Shown: positions 20,540-32,416 of the stretch, piece after piece
Numbering within the stretch: the stretch's first letter is position 1
How the letters are laid out: each line of letters begins with the position of its first letter
DNA from: Boletus sp. NGJ
Lineage: Eukaryota; Basidiomycota; Agaricomycetes; Boletales; Boletaceae
NCBI GenBank assembly: GCA_019096195.1
Contig: JAGTXK010000061.1
Coordinates: 1 to 50,578 of the forward strand
Direction: 5' to 3'
Length of the DNA stretch: 50,578 nt
Position numbers and translations under genes: made by a program
Notes under the pieces: model-generated
Databases searched by the model: none
Told to the model about the DNA's origin: nothing
Seen by the model: the letters and a program-made list of their open reading frames with translations, nothing else

Positions 20540-22144
20540 ATGGATTCAAGACGCGCAGAGACGTACGTGCTCGTCCACAGTCCACCTCCAGGGGCTCATT
20601 CGTGCCAAATGCCAGGCTTGAGGCGTTCTCTGCCTACCTACAGCATCAGCGAACCTTGCTCGCACGAACGCAAGCCGACATCGAAAGGCTAAAACAGCTC
20701 AAGGCAGAAGCTCTCGCGTCTCCGGAGCAGTTCGCGAATCGCAGGAATGTCCAGGTATGCCGCTTTCTTCACTCGCCACCTCATCAGTGACCTCTGGGAC
20801 ACCGGCGTAGGAGAATGATGTCTCCACTTCCCAACCCCTGAGAATTGAAGAAAAGATTTCACAACTCCAGGATTATCATCCTGCTCAATCCTTTCCAGCC
20901 AAGATTAACTGGGAAGCGTTTTCGTCAAGTGGTCTGCATTTACCACCAAATCCGTCGTCTCCTGTCACACTCATCCTTCCTCCCTAATTATAGATGCAAC
21001 ACCCCTCCGTACCCTCGCCATTCGAACTCGAATTGACCACACTCAACGAGCCCTCCCTTCCAACACCCAGCAGTCCCCGCTCTCTTTTCTTCAGAAATTC
21101 GTCAAGGATGCACGTAAAGTCATCCTCGACCCCGTATTTGAGGGCTTATCCGCCTCCGCTGACGCGTTTTCCAACCCTATGGTCACTTCTAATCCTCACG
21201 TTAACTCGTCGTCGTCGAACGACCATAATCATATCCCCAACCTTACTCTACCATCTTCTCCCTCTGAAAACGAAAACGAAGAACACCAACAAGCGCCTAT
21301 TGTTCAGGAGTCCATGACCGCCATTCGCAAACGCGAACGCGCACACGCAAACATTCGAGAATTGAAGAGGCGCAAGATTAGAACAGACTTGGTTGTTGGA
21401 TGCAAGCTCGGGAAGGAAGGATTCGATGGTGTATTCGTCCGACATGACATTGAGGATGAGAGCGCAGAAGTGGATGTGAACATGGAGACGCCACGATCTT
21501 GCCTGTCTACACCACTGGACGACCCTCTGGACCAAATCAGCGACCCTACGGATGTTGAGAGCGCGGGAGCGGTAGCTCTCGCAGATGCGGCGCGATATAC
21601 GAAGCTGCCAGAGACCCGACAGCCTATCGTTCCCCGGCGGGATAACATCGATCGGCCATCTCGTTCACGTAAACCATCCCTGAAACTACAGTCTCAGTAC
21701 TTGACAGCGGTAACGGAGAATGTGCCTTCGCCTGCCTCAGTTCTCCCGATGCCACCACAAAACCTCGGTAAGCGCTGTCACGACGTCGCGAGTATCAACG
21801 ACGCAGTCCGTAAGCCGAAGACAGAACCGCTGTCCACGTCGGAGGTAAACGCAGATTCCAATAAAAGCAGATCTGACACCTACAAGCAAGCTTGGTCCAT
21901 CTCTGAGCAGCATCTTCTCGAGCGGCTTTTGGAAGACATTCCCGATGGAGAACGGAACCGGTGCGTGCATCCGTGAGCCATATCCTATCAATTGACCGAT
22001 GGTCATTGCAGGTGGGCTAAAATATCGCAGGCGATGGGAGGGCGGCGGACTCCAAGACAGGTTGCAAGTCGTGTACAAAAGTATTTTGAGAAGCTGAAAC
22101 GTTTTGGGGTGGGTGTGGACTACGACGGGAAGGCGAATTCATAG
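20540..22144 (+). CDS. SANT/Myb-domain protein, ZZZ3-like, 460 aa
   Basis: The model is join(20540-20562, 20616-20754, 20811-20931, 20994-21960, 22012-22144), 461 codons including stop, with all phases agreeing. The start ATG 20540 is chosen because an ordinary 53-bp intron joins it in frame to the coiled N-terminal helix (LEAFSAYLQHQRTLL...IERLKQL). Exon 4 carries a conserved-looking segment (FLQKFVKDARKVILDPVFEG) and a basic stretch (KRERAHANIRELKRRK). The C-terminus is a single SANT/Myb repeat split by the last intron (WSISEQHLLERLLEDIP...RWAKISQAMGGRRTPRQVASRV) with the spaced Trp residues. A single C-terminal Myb repeat with this TPRQVASRVQKYF ending resembles ZZZ3, a subunit of the ATAC acetyltransferase complex, although no ZZ zinc finger is present. 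It is probably a nuclear chromatin factor. Confidence 0.75.
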
Positions 22145-22177
22145 CTTGATGTTACATTCGAATCGTTGAGGGGCCTG

Positions 22178-22196
22178 TAACCCTAACCCTAACCCC
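22178..22196. repeat. Interstitial telomere-type repeat, (CCCTAA)3
   Basis: TAACCCTAACCCTAACCCC occurs 33 bp after the SANT gene stop codon. It is three units of the canonical fungal telomere repeat (TTAGGG on the minus strand) inside a gene-dense region. Confidence 0.85.
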
Positions 22197-22345
22197 AGAT
22201 CAGGGGGGATTCACAGTGACAAAGTAGTACTCACACCGTCCGTTGTTCGCTGCACGCAACGACCCGGTTGTCTTTTTTTTTTTTTTTGGGTCCAATCGTA
22301 CCAGCCCTACGGTCAAGTCGAACGCTCTAGACGTAAACCAGCACG

Positions 22346-23334
22346 ATGTCGACCCAACGCTTTGATCCGAACAAGGCTCAGAATCTCATCGAGGTGTGCT
22401 CTTCGAACGTTTGCCACTAGCACATTGAAACCACGTTGCTCATGAGAATGAAGATCGAAAAGCAGTACGTGTTCGCATTCCGTGGTGGGTCGACTTGTCG
22501 CGCTGATGAATCTGTGTCCGAGTCTAGATTCGCGGTCAAAGCTGTCGAACATGCGCAAGTGAGTTTGCGTGCTGCTTTTGGGGTGATGTACCCTGCCAGC
22601 GTGTTTAGCTCCGACCGCGATCTCATCTAGACCTACTGGAATCTCCTTGAAAAGATTCCGCCGCGTGAGCTCAAGTTGTCAAAGTTGGTGACTGGATGCA
22701 ATATTGATACTTTGGTTGAATAACAAATTTGTCGAGCTAGGTTGGACGATGAAATCTTTGAACACACCGTCACCACGTTTCCCGAATTTAATGCAGAAGG
22801 GCATGAGAAACTCTTGAAGCTTGACGAGGACTGGCTCAAAAGTGGAGAAGGGAAGAAGAAATGGAGAGATTTCATCAATCAGTGAGTCCACTATCTGTTA
22901 TCTTGCCCAGACGGTGCTGCATACCTATCTTTGTGTGATATATGGAATACTCACCAACGATCCTCTGGACCCTGCGATAGATATGAAACTAAAGTCAAGG
23001 ATTTCAACTTTGGTTCTCTGATACGTACGGACGCAACGAAGGAGTATTCCGAGACAAACACAATTTTCGGTCGGTTCCAATTATCGTTGATCGGGTGTTT
23101 GTGCTGACTGTCACGTAGTGACGCGGATGCAGTTCTACGCCATCGAGGTGGGTGCTTGGGACAACTCACCCTGACTTGAAGGATTGACGGCGTGGCGCCA
23201 CATGACAGATTGCTCGCAACCGACTCGGTCTCAATGACAAGGCGCACGAGATCGCCAAGGCTGATGCGGAGAAGGAGCGCCTGAAGAAGGAGACGGAGGT
23301 TGCGAAACCCGACAAGAAGCACGGAAAATCATAG
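22346..23334 (+). CDS. PBDC1/Ypl225w-like protein (eEF1A folding factor family), 175 aa
   Basis: The model is join(22346-22393, 22454-22464, 22528-22558, 22631-22683, 22741-22881, 22981-23069, 23119-23147, 23209-23334), 528 nt or 176 codons. The order of motifs matches the family: IEKQFAVKAVEHAQTYWNLL, then LDDEIFEHTVTTFPEF, KKWRDFINQYETKVKDFNFG, SLIRTDATKEYSETNTIF and RMQFYAIEIARNRLGLND, with a charged tail. Yeast Ypl225w and human PBDC1 share this layout; the yeast protein is reported to help newly made eEF1A fold in the cytosol. Exon 2 is an 11-nt microexon coding only IEKQ, supported by family similarity across both junctions. The intron after 22683 uses an unusual GTTGGT donor. The family call is firm. 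Confidence 0.88.
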
Positions 23335-23647
23335 CCTGACACCTAGTATGTATACCGCAGCTGACCAGTTTTCGTCACCTCAAGATGTGTATTAGTGTAA
23401 CGTTGGGGTCAAAGCGGCCGTAATGTGGTCGCTCCGCGTCCTGCAGTACGGAGATGATTTACCCGTGGACAATTGTGGGAGTACTGGTTTGACGCGAGCC
23501 TGAACAGGAGCGTACGTCCCTGAAAGAAGCTGAGTGCCCCTCTGAGTTGCGGTTGTACAAACCATGTTTCCCTGTCACACCATCACTCCTCCACGTGATG
23601 TGACAGGTCGTGTCGAGTTGTCACGCTGGCCAAGTTGCGGCTATGCC

Positions 23648-26600
23648 ATGAACGACGACGTGATATCGATACACTCGGGCCAGTCCGACGACCAAGAACA
23701 TGTATCCCGCCGCGAAATTCTCGAGCCCATCGTGCGGCGCGTCGTGGACGCTCTGGGTGGCCACGAGGGTGGCGTGTACCGCATGGGAGACGAAGTGAAC
23801 GGGTGTCTGCGGGATCTCAAGAAGTTGTGGCGCAAGGACGACACAGACGACGAACGCACCGTTGCGCGGATTTTTCTGGGAGACAAGGGTCCTCCCAAAC
23901 GACCTGATTCCCATCCTCCTCGCGACCGCGGGCAAAGGACACGTCGAGGACAAGCGCGCCATCGCGTGTGCAGATCTCGTCACCGCAATGACCTGGCCCG
24001 TTGATATGGCCGAGGAGCTTCGAGAGCTGGACGAGGATTTGGACAGGGGGACGGACTACACGCAACTCACACTGAGTGCCTTGAGTTACAAGGCAGCTCT
24101 GCTCAGACCCGGCGTCATGCAGGCCCTGTTTGGTATCATGCTGCCTCCGCTGGCGAAGCCTGTGAAAGAACGCCAGGAGCGTGACAGTCAAATTGTCAAA
24201 GTCGTGCTCCATCTCCTCCGCAATCTCACGTTCATCAAAGACCTCCCTCCGAATATGCATCTAAGTGCCGATCAGGCGGAGTATTCTGGCCTTCAGACGA
24301 AACTCGTCAAGGCATTGTCTGAAACACACACCCTCGACTTGCTGCTCACTATTGCCGCCAACAACGATCAAGATCCGTTATTCAATGCGTCAAACACGCT
24401 CGTTCTGGAAATTTTCTATCTCTTATTTCGGGGTATCAAGCCAACGGCGTTGGTCATTGACCAAACCAAGGTGACTGGTCGCATTGTCCGCGTCTAGAAC
24501 AAACTACTGAATGAAGTTCACGCAGCAACCTGCCCAGAATCTGCACCGCCTCTTGGCCGCCGAGGACAAGAAGAAGAGGGACATTGCCCGCAATGCCTCA
24601 TCTCGGCATTCGCGATTTGGCACAACTATCGCGGTTCGGCTCAATACCAGCAAGAGGGCTCCAGCTGACCGCGGTGGCGATAATGCTGAATCTTCGGCCA
24701 CAGCCGGTGCATCCGAAAGGGGGTCATCCTCGAGGCCGCTAGTCCTTCACCGTCAAGCGGCGATTACTCAAGAATCAGGAAGTATATTGGACATTACAAA
24801 GCACCAAAGAGCCCGGAAAGCCAACAAGGTTGACGAGTTGACCAGGGAGGACAGTCTCTCCTTTGAGGCCAGACTGGTCTTGCAGGGATTCGCGAAGGAG
24901 TTTCTGGAGTGTTGTTTTAATCGTATGTTTGGCGGCTTCCTATCTCGGTGTGGTTCTCACACTGTTCCGCTTGCCCGTAGCGTTCCTTTCTTCATTGCTG
25001 AAGGACATCAAGTCGGAGCGCCCAAAGATCACGGAGAAGGACCATCTTCGTCTCTTGTACACGACCAAGTGGCTGCTCGAGTTCTTCCTCAACTTGCGAT
25101 TCAAGGGGGGCATCGATGGCCACCGGAGGTGCAATCTGGGGCTCGTCGCGGAGGTCACTGATAGAAGCTGGATCGTTTGGGTCCTGAAACGAATGAGGGA
25201 GGCGATGGAAGAAAAAGTTTGTTGCATATCGTTTTTAATTTTATGCATTCTTTCGAAACTAATCGGTGGCGTGTTTGTTGTTTGGTTTTTCCAGCCCAAG
25301 ATGTGGAACGAATTGCAAGCGGGTATAGAATGCCTAACGCAACTACTTCTCTTGATCGACGACATGTCCTCATCGGTAATCTCCGATCCCGATCTCAACG
25401 ACTCCGCGCGGCTGCTTCAGCAGCAATTGATCTATAACGGCGACGTTCTCGACATTGCTTTGGAAAGTTTGCGATCTTACAAGGAAGGCACGCAATCGTT
25501 GACATACCTTAACTCGAGCGTGTACCTGGCTGATGCCCTTCTACGGATGTTGGAGCGCTGGGGAAAGGAGAACAGCAGTGCGGTGTACGTGAGAAAGAAG
25601 ATGAACAGAAAAAAGAAAGGCAAAGGCAAGTTTAGATCCCAATTCTCCGTCTGACAGAACATGGCATCAACATGGCCCGTTTATGAAGGGAATGGTGTTT
25701 TGGAAGAAGACGGCGTGCCTGACGTTGAAGATGAGGGTGACGCCGAAGAGGAGGAAGATATGACACATGAGACAATGTTCACTTTTGAAGCCTTCGAGAT
25801 GGTACGTGGCCGAGCATGCAGGCGCCGCAAGGTTGTGGACTGACAAAGATAATCACAATTGGCCCCGGTGGCAGAAATTTGCGCACTCCGAGATTACACG
25901 GACATTGCTTGTCTACGTCTCACGCTACAAGGAATTCGACTCTCCGGAGTTAATGAAGAGGGCTGTGAACCTGATTCACAGACAAGTCGTAAAAGCGAAG
26001 GGAGAAGGATTATATTTCAATGTGAGTACTGTTTCACCCCCCCTAGTGCGCGTTTATACGTACGTCAACAGGTGTCGACTATGCATCTCTTCAAATCGAT
26101 CCTCGATGATCAGAGGTCGCTTCCGAAGGACCAGCCATACAAGGATCTCATACAGCTGATAACGTTCATATTACGGAAGTTCTTCAAAACCGTGGAGGAA
26201 GAGCCGTTCCTCATGATTGAGGTGAGGCATTCATCTTAGCTTATCTATTGCCCGCTGTCCGCAATGCTTATCGAGTTTCCGGTCCCTTGCAACGTAGGCG
26301 TGGTATCCTATGAACCGCGGACACTGGAAACAGTATTCCAGCTGGGAACCCGAGCCGAAAGCCAATCGCAAACGAGATATGACCGAAGACAGCGGTGGTT
26401 TCTCAGGGGAAGTGCAGGTTAGGAAGGGCTATTCTTGGAGCGAACAGATCGGTATTGCCGTTGCTGCGCTCGTTGAGGAAGGCAAGTCTGAACTGGTGGA
26501 GTGGGTGAAGGACGTAAGTGGACACACCTCGCCACGCTGGCGACACAAGGCTGAAGGATGTTTGTGGGTCCAGATTCTGGTATTAGTCATCCGCCAACGT

Positions 26601-27638
26601 CAACAGATCGTCGACGAGACGGATCACAACGATCGGAATGATGATACCGACGAGATGGAGGACGTGGCGCAAAAGAATGCGGGTCCTTCCAAGGAAGCCA
26701 TTTCCAAGTTTACCGACTATGGTGCGTGTGGCCATTCCTGGGATGCATGGACGACATTAAACAGCACCATACAGAAATTCCTTACATCAATGACGAGCAT
26801 GCCGATGCTGCTACCAAGAACGCGAGGCTCAAGCTTGTGTTCCGTCTGCTAGAGTTTACCATGCTGGCGGAGGGTATGTTACGTGTCTCTTGCGGGATCA
26901 TTCAGCTGAGTGTTTGTAGACGCTGAAGAGCTGCAATGGGTCGTGCCCACCTCGATTGTACCGACCGTTCTACGGGAGCGATTGAATGTCGTCGATCAGT
27001 TCCTCAAGAATCCAATCGACTTGGAGGGAAAGAAGGCGAGTGAGATGCTCAGTAAGAAAACACGCCGACGCCGGCGGCGGCGATCGCCATCGCTCGGCTC
27101 CGACGTCGAACTTCCTGATGACGAACCCCGACGGCGCAAGAAGGCCAAGAAGACGAAGGAAGAGAAGATGTACAAGTCCGCTCAGTTCATCGAAGACAGC
27201 GACGAGGAGTACGGCGACATGGAGGCATTCCTTGAGAAGGAAAAGGTGCTGCGGGAGAAGACGGCGCGCGCTGCCGTCGAGAGCGGCAAGATCGCGACGA
27301 TGCGCGCGACTGGGACGAAGAAGCGGCGAAAGAAGGGAAAAGATGCTGTCTTGTTGAGCGCAGAGGAGGACGATCCGGCGCCTGTCGCTGCGGGGGCATT
27401 CTCGGACGATTCCAACAGTGGCGACGAGATCTCCAGGTTGCTGCGCAGTAGTCGGTCGCCGTCTCCCCGCAAAACGCGACCGAAACCGCGTTTGGTCCAG
27501 AAGCCCAAGACGCCAGCAGTAGACGAGACGATCGACATTTCGAGCGATTCCGAGCAGCAGGTGCTCGCGTCGCCGACGTCTGCGGTTGTTCGACCTACGA
27601 GGAAAGGGCGCCTCGTACTGTCGGACGATGAAGTATAG
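23648..27638 (+). CDS. TOF1: Tof1/Timeless/Swi1 replication-fork protection protein (one-base frame anomaly)
   Basis: Tof1/Timeless acts in the nucleus with Csm3/Tipin at replication forks, holding the helicase and polymerase together and enabling checkpoint signalling. Exons: 23648-24470, 24526-24922, 24981-25216, 25295-25625, 25689-25801, 25875-26021, 26072-26221, 26298-26513, 26574-26721, 26775-26873, 26920-27638. The N-terminal TIMELESS domain is clear (ACADLVTAMTWPVDMAEEL, SSRHSRFGTTIAV, SILDITKHQRARKANKVDEL); later come MFTFEAFEM, RGHWKQYSSWEPE and a long basic/acidic C-terminal tail. The summed exons are 3,379 nt, one base over a multiple of three. The frame changes at the T5 run 23871-23875; with four T the domain reads through (about 1,125 aa). 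This is a sequencing or assembly error or a true null allele. Intron 25626-25688 appears to use a GC donor. The start ATG 23648 gives the usual short acidic N-terminus. Confidence 0.92.
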
Positions 27639-30512
27639 TTATCTAATGTATGCATTCTGAGGAGATCTATATCATGTTTGCCCCTTTTTTTGTTGCCTGA
27701 TAGGCTTTTTGGAACAGGGATATGCCATCCTCCCAAGTCGATAATGGTTGACAACGTCAGATCGTTTTCCTCTGGTAACCCCCGATCTTGTGTACTGGCT
27801 GTGCATCCCCCAGCGCCCAATATCCAGGGATCCGATCCGATCGCGTCGTATGGCTTTGAACGCCAAGTCACCGTCAGTCCTTTGATAGATTGCTCGGACT
27901 GGCTGCTACTTGTTGATTGACAGCGCACAGTTCCGGTGACCTAGCGAAACAAGTTAGACTGGTCGAAGCCCTAGCCCGATTTTTCTCCCATACTCGCGCG
28001 CGTGCTACCCTGCCAATGTGGCGGCGCATTTCTTCCCATTGTTCAGGATCCACCACCGCATGCTAGTAGTATCACACCGCTAGAAGAGCGCCACAACGAG
28101 CAATGAACCTATCATTTCCGGAGGTTGGTCACACTGATGCGCGTTTTGTACAGGTACAAGAAAGAGGCTGTGAGATACGGAATAGTATGGCATGCGACTT
28201 TGGTCGTTCCAATCCCCCCCCCCCTTTTTTTTTTTGGCCGCACGTAACGCGATCTAAGGACACGGCATGTCACAACCCCGCCCCGCACTAGCAGACCGCC
28301 GGCTCTTTTTTTTCTTTCTTTTTTTTTTTTTTTTGAGTTCATTGTCGGTTGCAGCGTCGTCTGGGGAATTTCTCTCAGTCGTTGAGGACACACACCACTT
28401 GAACCCTGCAAGGGGGGGCAATTCTCAGAGCCGAGACGCACGTTGACCGTCTGTTGGATTTTCGGGGGGAGACTGTCCGATCCCGTCCTTGATTCCCATA
28501 TTACCCCTCTTCTTATTGTTATCTCTCTCGACATCCCATTCGACTCGATGCCATGTTGGGACAAAGGATCTAGGGGGGGGGGCAGGATATAATTAAAGAA
28601 TGACCGACGAGAGTTGCCTAATGAGCATTATCGTTCTTATGTACATACGAAGCACCAAAAGGTACGAGAACCCAATTTTTTTTTTTTTCGTTGTTGCGCA
28701 TCTGATGGCCGTTTCATGTTAACGTTGTCGATTATGTGAACCTCCTCCTCCTCCTCCTCCAAGGTCGAGTGCTCGACTTCTTTTCGTTCTCACCCAATTA
28801 TTTTTGGTCTGGCAGCTGACGGGCTCGGCAATGGGAGTTTTCGCGGAGTCGACGAGCCAAGGTCACGGTAGTTTCCATCAGCAGGGTTAATATGTCGTTT
28901 ATGGCGGCGTTACCGCCTTGGTTTTTTGATTTTTTTTTTTTTTTCCCCAAGTACATTCGGAGGAACGAAGCCGCTCAGCCGGTTTATTATCTCGGATAGA
29001 TATGATAGGATGGCATATCTGAAATGGAATAGCTTTTGCCTTGAGCTTTCCACGAGGGGCGTTCGAACTAGCCATGTATGGTTACATTGGCGAGATACGC
29101 CGCATCTCAGTCCGGATTGTGAAGAACTAAATAAATAAATAAAGTATGGATGGACACGTTCAGGTTCGCGGAAATGGGTACGGTACGGCGTGTCTGAATG
29201 ACTTGTGTTGGGGTGTGGGAGGGATGAAACAAGCAACGAAAAGACGCGTTTCCGTTGTGCGCGAGGATCGGAGGGGGTTCTTGTCCATCGAGTCACATGC
29301 CAGGGGGTGTATGTGCGTGTGGACGCTCAAGTCAGGGACTCTTTAAAAGCGGGGCCATACTGTATTGAGACTTTACAGGATGGAAACGTCGCGTTGGATT
29401 TGAATAGGGCTCCACCTTGCATGGAGGTGCACACTGACACCGATGAGGGAAAGGGGGGGGGAAAAAAAAAAAAAAAAAAAAGGAAGGGGGGGGGACGGGG
29501 GTTTGGCACGTGTACGACTCGGCTCCTTGGTGTGCCCGAAAATGGAACCGTCTCTGAATCAAGCGTCCCTTGTCAAAGTTACCGAATGGGTCTGGAGCAG
29601 AGGTAGAGTCTCAGATTTGAACCGCTCAACGGCCCCCCTTCTCCCCTTTGCTGGGATGGTAAATTAGACGTAGGTTACAGTCGAATATATATCGTCGGAG
29701 GGGGGTATCACGTACTGACGTGGTGAAGCGGCGACATTCAATCTGATGGGTGGGGGCGCTCAAACCAATCAGCACAAGGCCCATCGGCGCGATCAATCTT
29801 TGGGTTGTACACAGCCGGGTGCGTGGGTTCATCCGGGACATGCCGACTGAATTAGGTGGGGCAAAACGGTTTTCAAAGTGGAGATACGAAGGGTCTGTGG
29901 TTACTTTTGGGTATGCTAGCAACGGAGGTCGGCGGCATCCGATATTTTTTTTTTTTTTGGTTGTTGTTCCCTCTCTGGAGGAGGGTCTGCCGTGGTATCC
30001 TCGGTCAGGTGACGGAGAGTCGCGGAGATATCTGAGTTTTAAAAATAATGGAAGCAAAACCCGAAAAAGAATATTTGGCTGATCGGGGATCAACAGAGGA
30101 ACGCCATCCCTAAGGCACAGCGGGATTGGTGACGACCGGAAACTGCCGGTGAAGGACGACGAGACGAGGACAAGCTGCTAGTAAGCTGAAGGAGACAATC
30201 CGGAGGGGACGGGGCAAAAGATTGGCTGGCTGTGGTTCGTCGAGATTTGATTCGAGATTTGTGAGTTGGGGTTTTGTTGCCACCAGGGTCGTATGTTCGG
30301 CTGATTTGACAAGGCGAAATAATTCCGGAATCCGAGGCAGTGGATTCTTTTCGGACTCGCTCAATTTTGATCAAGTTCGACCGAGCGTCTCAGCTCGCTG
30401 CAGTACTTGAACTATAATAACTCTCCCTCCCTTTTTTTTTCTTTCTTTTTCTTTTTCTTTTTCAACCCCGACCTTCTTCTCCTCTCCCCCTCCAAGTTAC
30501 GTGATAACGTAC
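27639..30512. other. Long intergenic region rich in homopolymer tracts
   Basis: 2.9 kb without a credible gene. It contains poly(C)-poly(T) at about 28208-28230, T-rich tracts at 28303-28335, T runs near 28677 and 28929, a (CTC)n run at 28742-28760, an A20-type run at 29462-29480 flanked by G runs, and T14 near 29946. ORFs of 60-155 codons here are low complexity on both strands. It lies upstream of the bZIP gene and may hold that gene's long leader and promoter; a pyrimidine-rich stretch (30420-30490) sits just before its ATG. Confidence 0.5.
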
Positions 30513-31680
30513 ATGTCCTCGATGGCTCATGCCGCTGCTGAATCCGTATCGTCACAGCAGCCAGATCGCCCAGAGCGCAGCCGTAATGCAAAAGCACAAG
30601 CTCGCCATCGCGCAAAGCGAAAGGCGTACATCGAGCAGGTGTGTCTCCCCCTCACCGTCGCGGAGACACTTGAAGCTCCGCGTCCGCAAACGCGACCACC
30701 ACGCGTCTCACCCTTCTCCGCATCCCCAGCTCGAGCAGACCGTCACGAAGCTCCAGACCGCCCTCGGTTTCACCCCAGACCAGGTCGCCGCCCTCCCCCC
30801 ACCCCTCGTCAAGATTCGCGAGCTCGAGCAGGAGAACACCCGTCTCTTGAAAGAAAACGAGGAAATGCGGCGCCTCCTCGGCGAGTCAGATCACAGGCAT
30901 CTCTCCGACTACAGGAGGCACTCCCTCCACTCCTTCCACGACTCGCGCAGCTGTGACCGCGACTTTAAGAAACGCAAAATGGACGACCTCTATATCGTGA
31001 GTTCTGCTCCCGCCTTTGCGCCCTCGGTTCTCACTCCCGCCCTCCAGGGCCCCGACGCATCCCACCCCGACACTCTCCCCCGCCCTCCGCCACTCACCAT
31101 TCCCCAGCCGCTGTCCCACCACCAATACAGCAACATGCAATCCCACAACTCGTCCTCTGCCCACGGTGTGTCTAGTAACGGCTCCTCCTTGTTCAACCTC
31201 CATGCACCCGCCTTCCACCAATTACCCAACACCCCCTCCGGTTCCAGCTCAACATCCAGCCCTCCATTTTCGGCGAGTATCATCCCTCCCCTTCTCCTCG
31301 TGAGGCTAATGCTTGCGCCCCACCAGCAGCCCGCCCAAATGAATCACTCGTCGCACTCGCCTGCGAACAGCCGTCCCAGCTCGTTATCACATACAACGCT
31401 TACCAACAGCTATCACTCCAATCACTACGGGTCCGTCAAAGTCGAAGACGATCATTATGGCGTAAGTGTACGCAAATCTCTCCTTCATCATCATCATCAT
31501 CATCATCTCCTTCATCTCTCTCAACTCCAGTCTTCGAATCACCACAACCACAACGGGCAGTCGAATCACTACCACACTACCCTCCCTCCATTCGCGCACA
31601 CTGTCCCCGAAGCAGCCAACATGGACAGCTGGCATGCACACACGTATTCGGCAGAGCGGGGTGGACAGGTGCACCGCTAG
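30513..31680 (+). CDS. bZIP transcription factor, about 335 aa
   Basis: The model is join(30513-30638, 30730-31461, 31531-31680), 336 codons. The start ATG 30513 precedes a short Ser/Gln-rich N-terminus. The basic region (RSRNAKAQARHRAKRKAYIEQ) ends at the first intron, and the zipper continues in exon 2 (LEQTVTKLQTALGF...LVKIRELEQENTRLLKENEEM). An insertion within the heptads (TPDQVAALPPPLV) recurs, from memory, in a group of Agaricomycete bZIPs. The rest is Ser/Pro/His-rich and probably an activation region. The second intron (31462-31530) is a multiple of three and carries a CAT repeat; if retained it would add a poly-His run, so alternative splicing could vary the protein. A possible intron at 31277-31326 would shift the frame and is not used. 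It is nuclear; its targets are unknown. Confidence 0.85.
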
Positions 31681-32416
31681 GACTTATTCTTTGTAGAATA
31701 TACCCCATTTATTGCTATCGTGCATCCCCCCATGTTCTTTTTGCCGCAACATAGATTCATCCACATTCTACTAATACTTATTTTCTGCACCGTACACTTT
31801 TATTCAGCCATCCTAGTGGATATGAGCATGCATGTATAATACCGTAGCTCTCCTAATGTAAATAGCGCAGCTTATCCTCCAGAGCGGTGTCACTGATCGA
31901 GATGGCCACTGTCAATTTACCTCGATTTGTGGGGACCTCTAGCGTTACGTATTGATGCTAGTCGCATCTCTTCCGGCGCCATCGTCCAGCTGACCCTCTT
32001 CACCGAATGGACGTCGGTACTACGCGCGGCATTTTTATATACCAGTTGCCGAACAGCAGCGAAGCACGCTAGCCCATTCGAGGATCGATCCTTCTGATGG
32101 AAACCGTCGCATTCATCACCGCACCAAAGTGTCTATTAGCAAGACCACACAAAAGTCCGTGATGGGCCACCGATAATGGAGCTCGAACACGGAGCCAAAA
32201 GGTCACTCGGGGATGCGATGTCAACGAGGCACAGTTATTCTGCCACCGCCCACTGTCAAAATCACCCGGGTTCGGCACCGCTTCAAGTGGACCCTCGGGC
32301 CCGTGCGCACCTGCCATTGTGATCCACATCGTGGTCCACTCGAGTGTGTGGACCACCCCGTGTGGTGACCTACAAAAACTCGGGTCATCCATTCATTCGC
32401 CATCTCCATTTCCCTA
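31681..32416. other. Intergenic region, bZIP 3' side to transaldolase-like promoter
   Basis: No gene is seen. The sequence is mixed and free of the long homopolymer tracts found in the neighbouring intergenic regions. Confidence 0.5.

Noticed and set aside
20602-20615. Start of the SANT gene at GTG 20602
   Set aside because: No ATG lies in that frame. ATG 20540 with a 53-bp intron joins in phase to the same helix and makes the whole model sum to 461 codons.
28103-30374. Possible genes among 60-155-codon open frames in the homopolymer-rich intergenic DNA
   Set aside because: The frames are made largely of homopolymer translation, overlap on both strands and show no introns or motifs of known families.
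31277-31326. 50-bp intron in the bZIP gene
   Set aside because: The donor and acceptor look plausible, but removal shifts the frame and loses the continuing Ser/His-rich sequence, so reading through is better.
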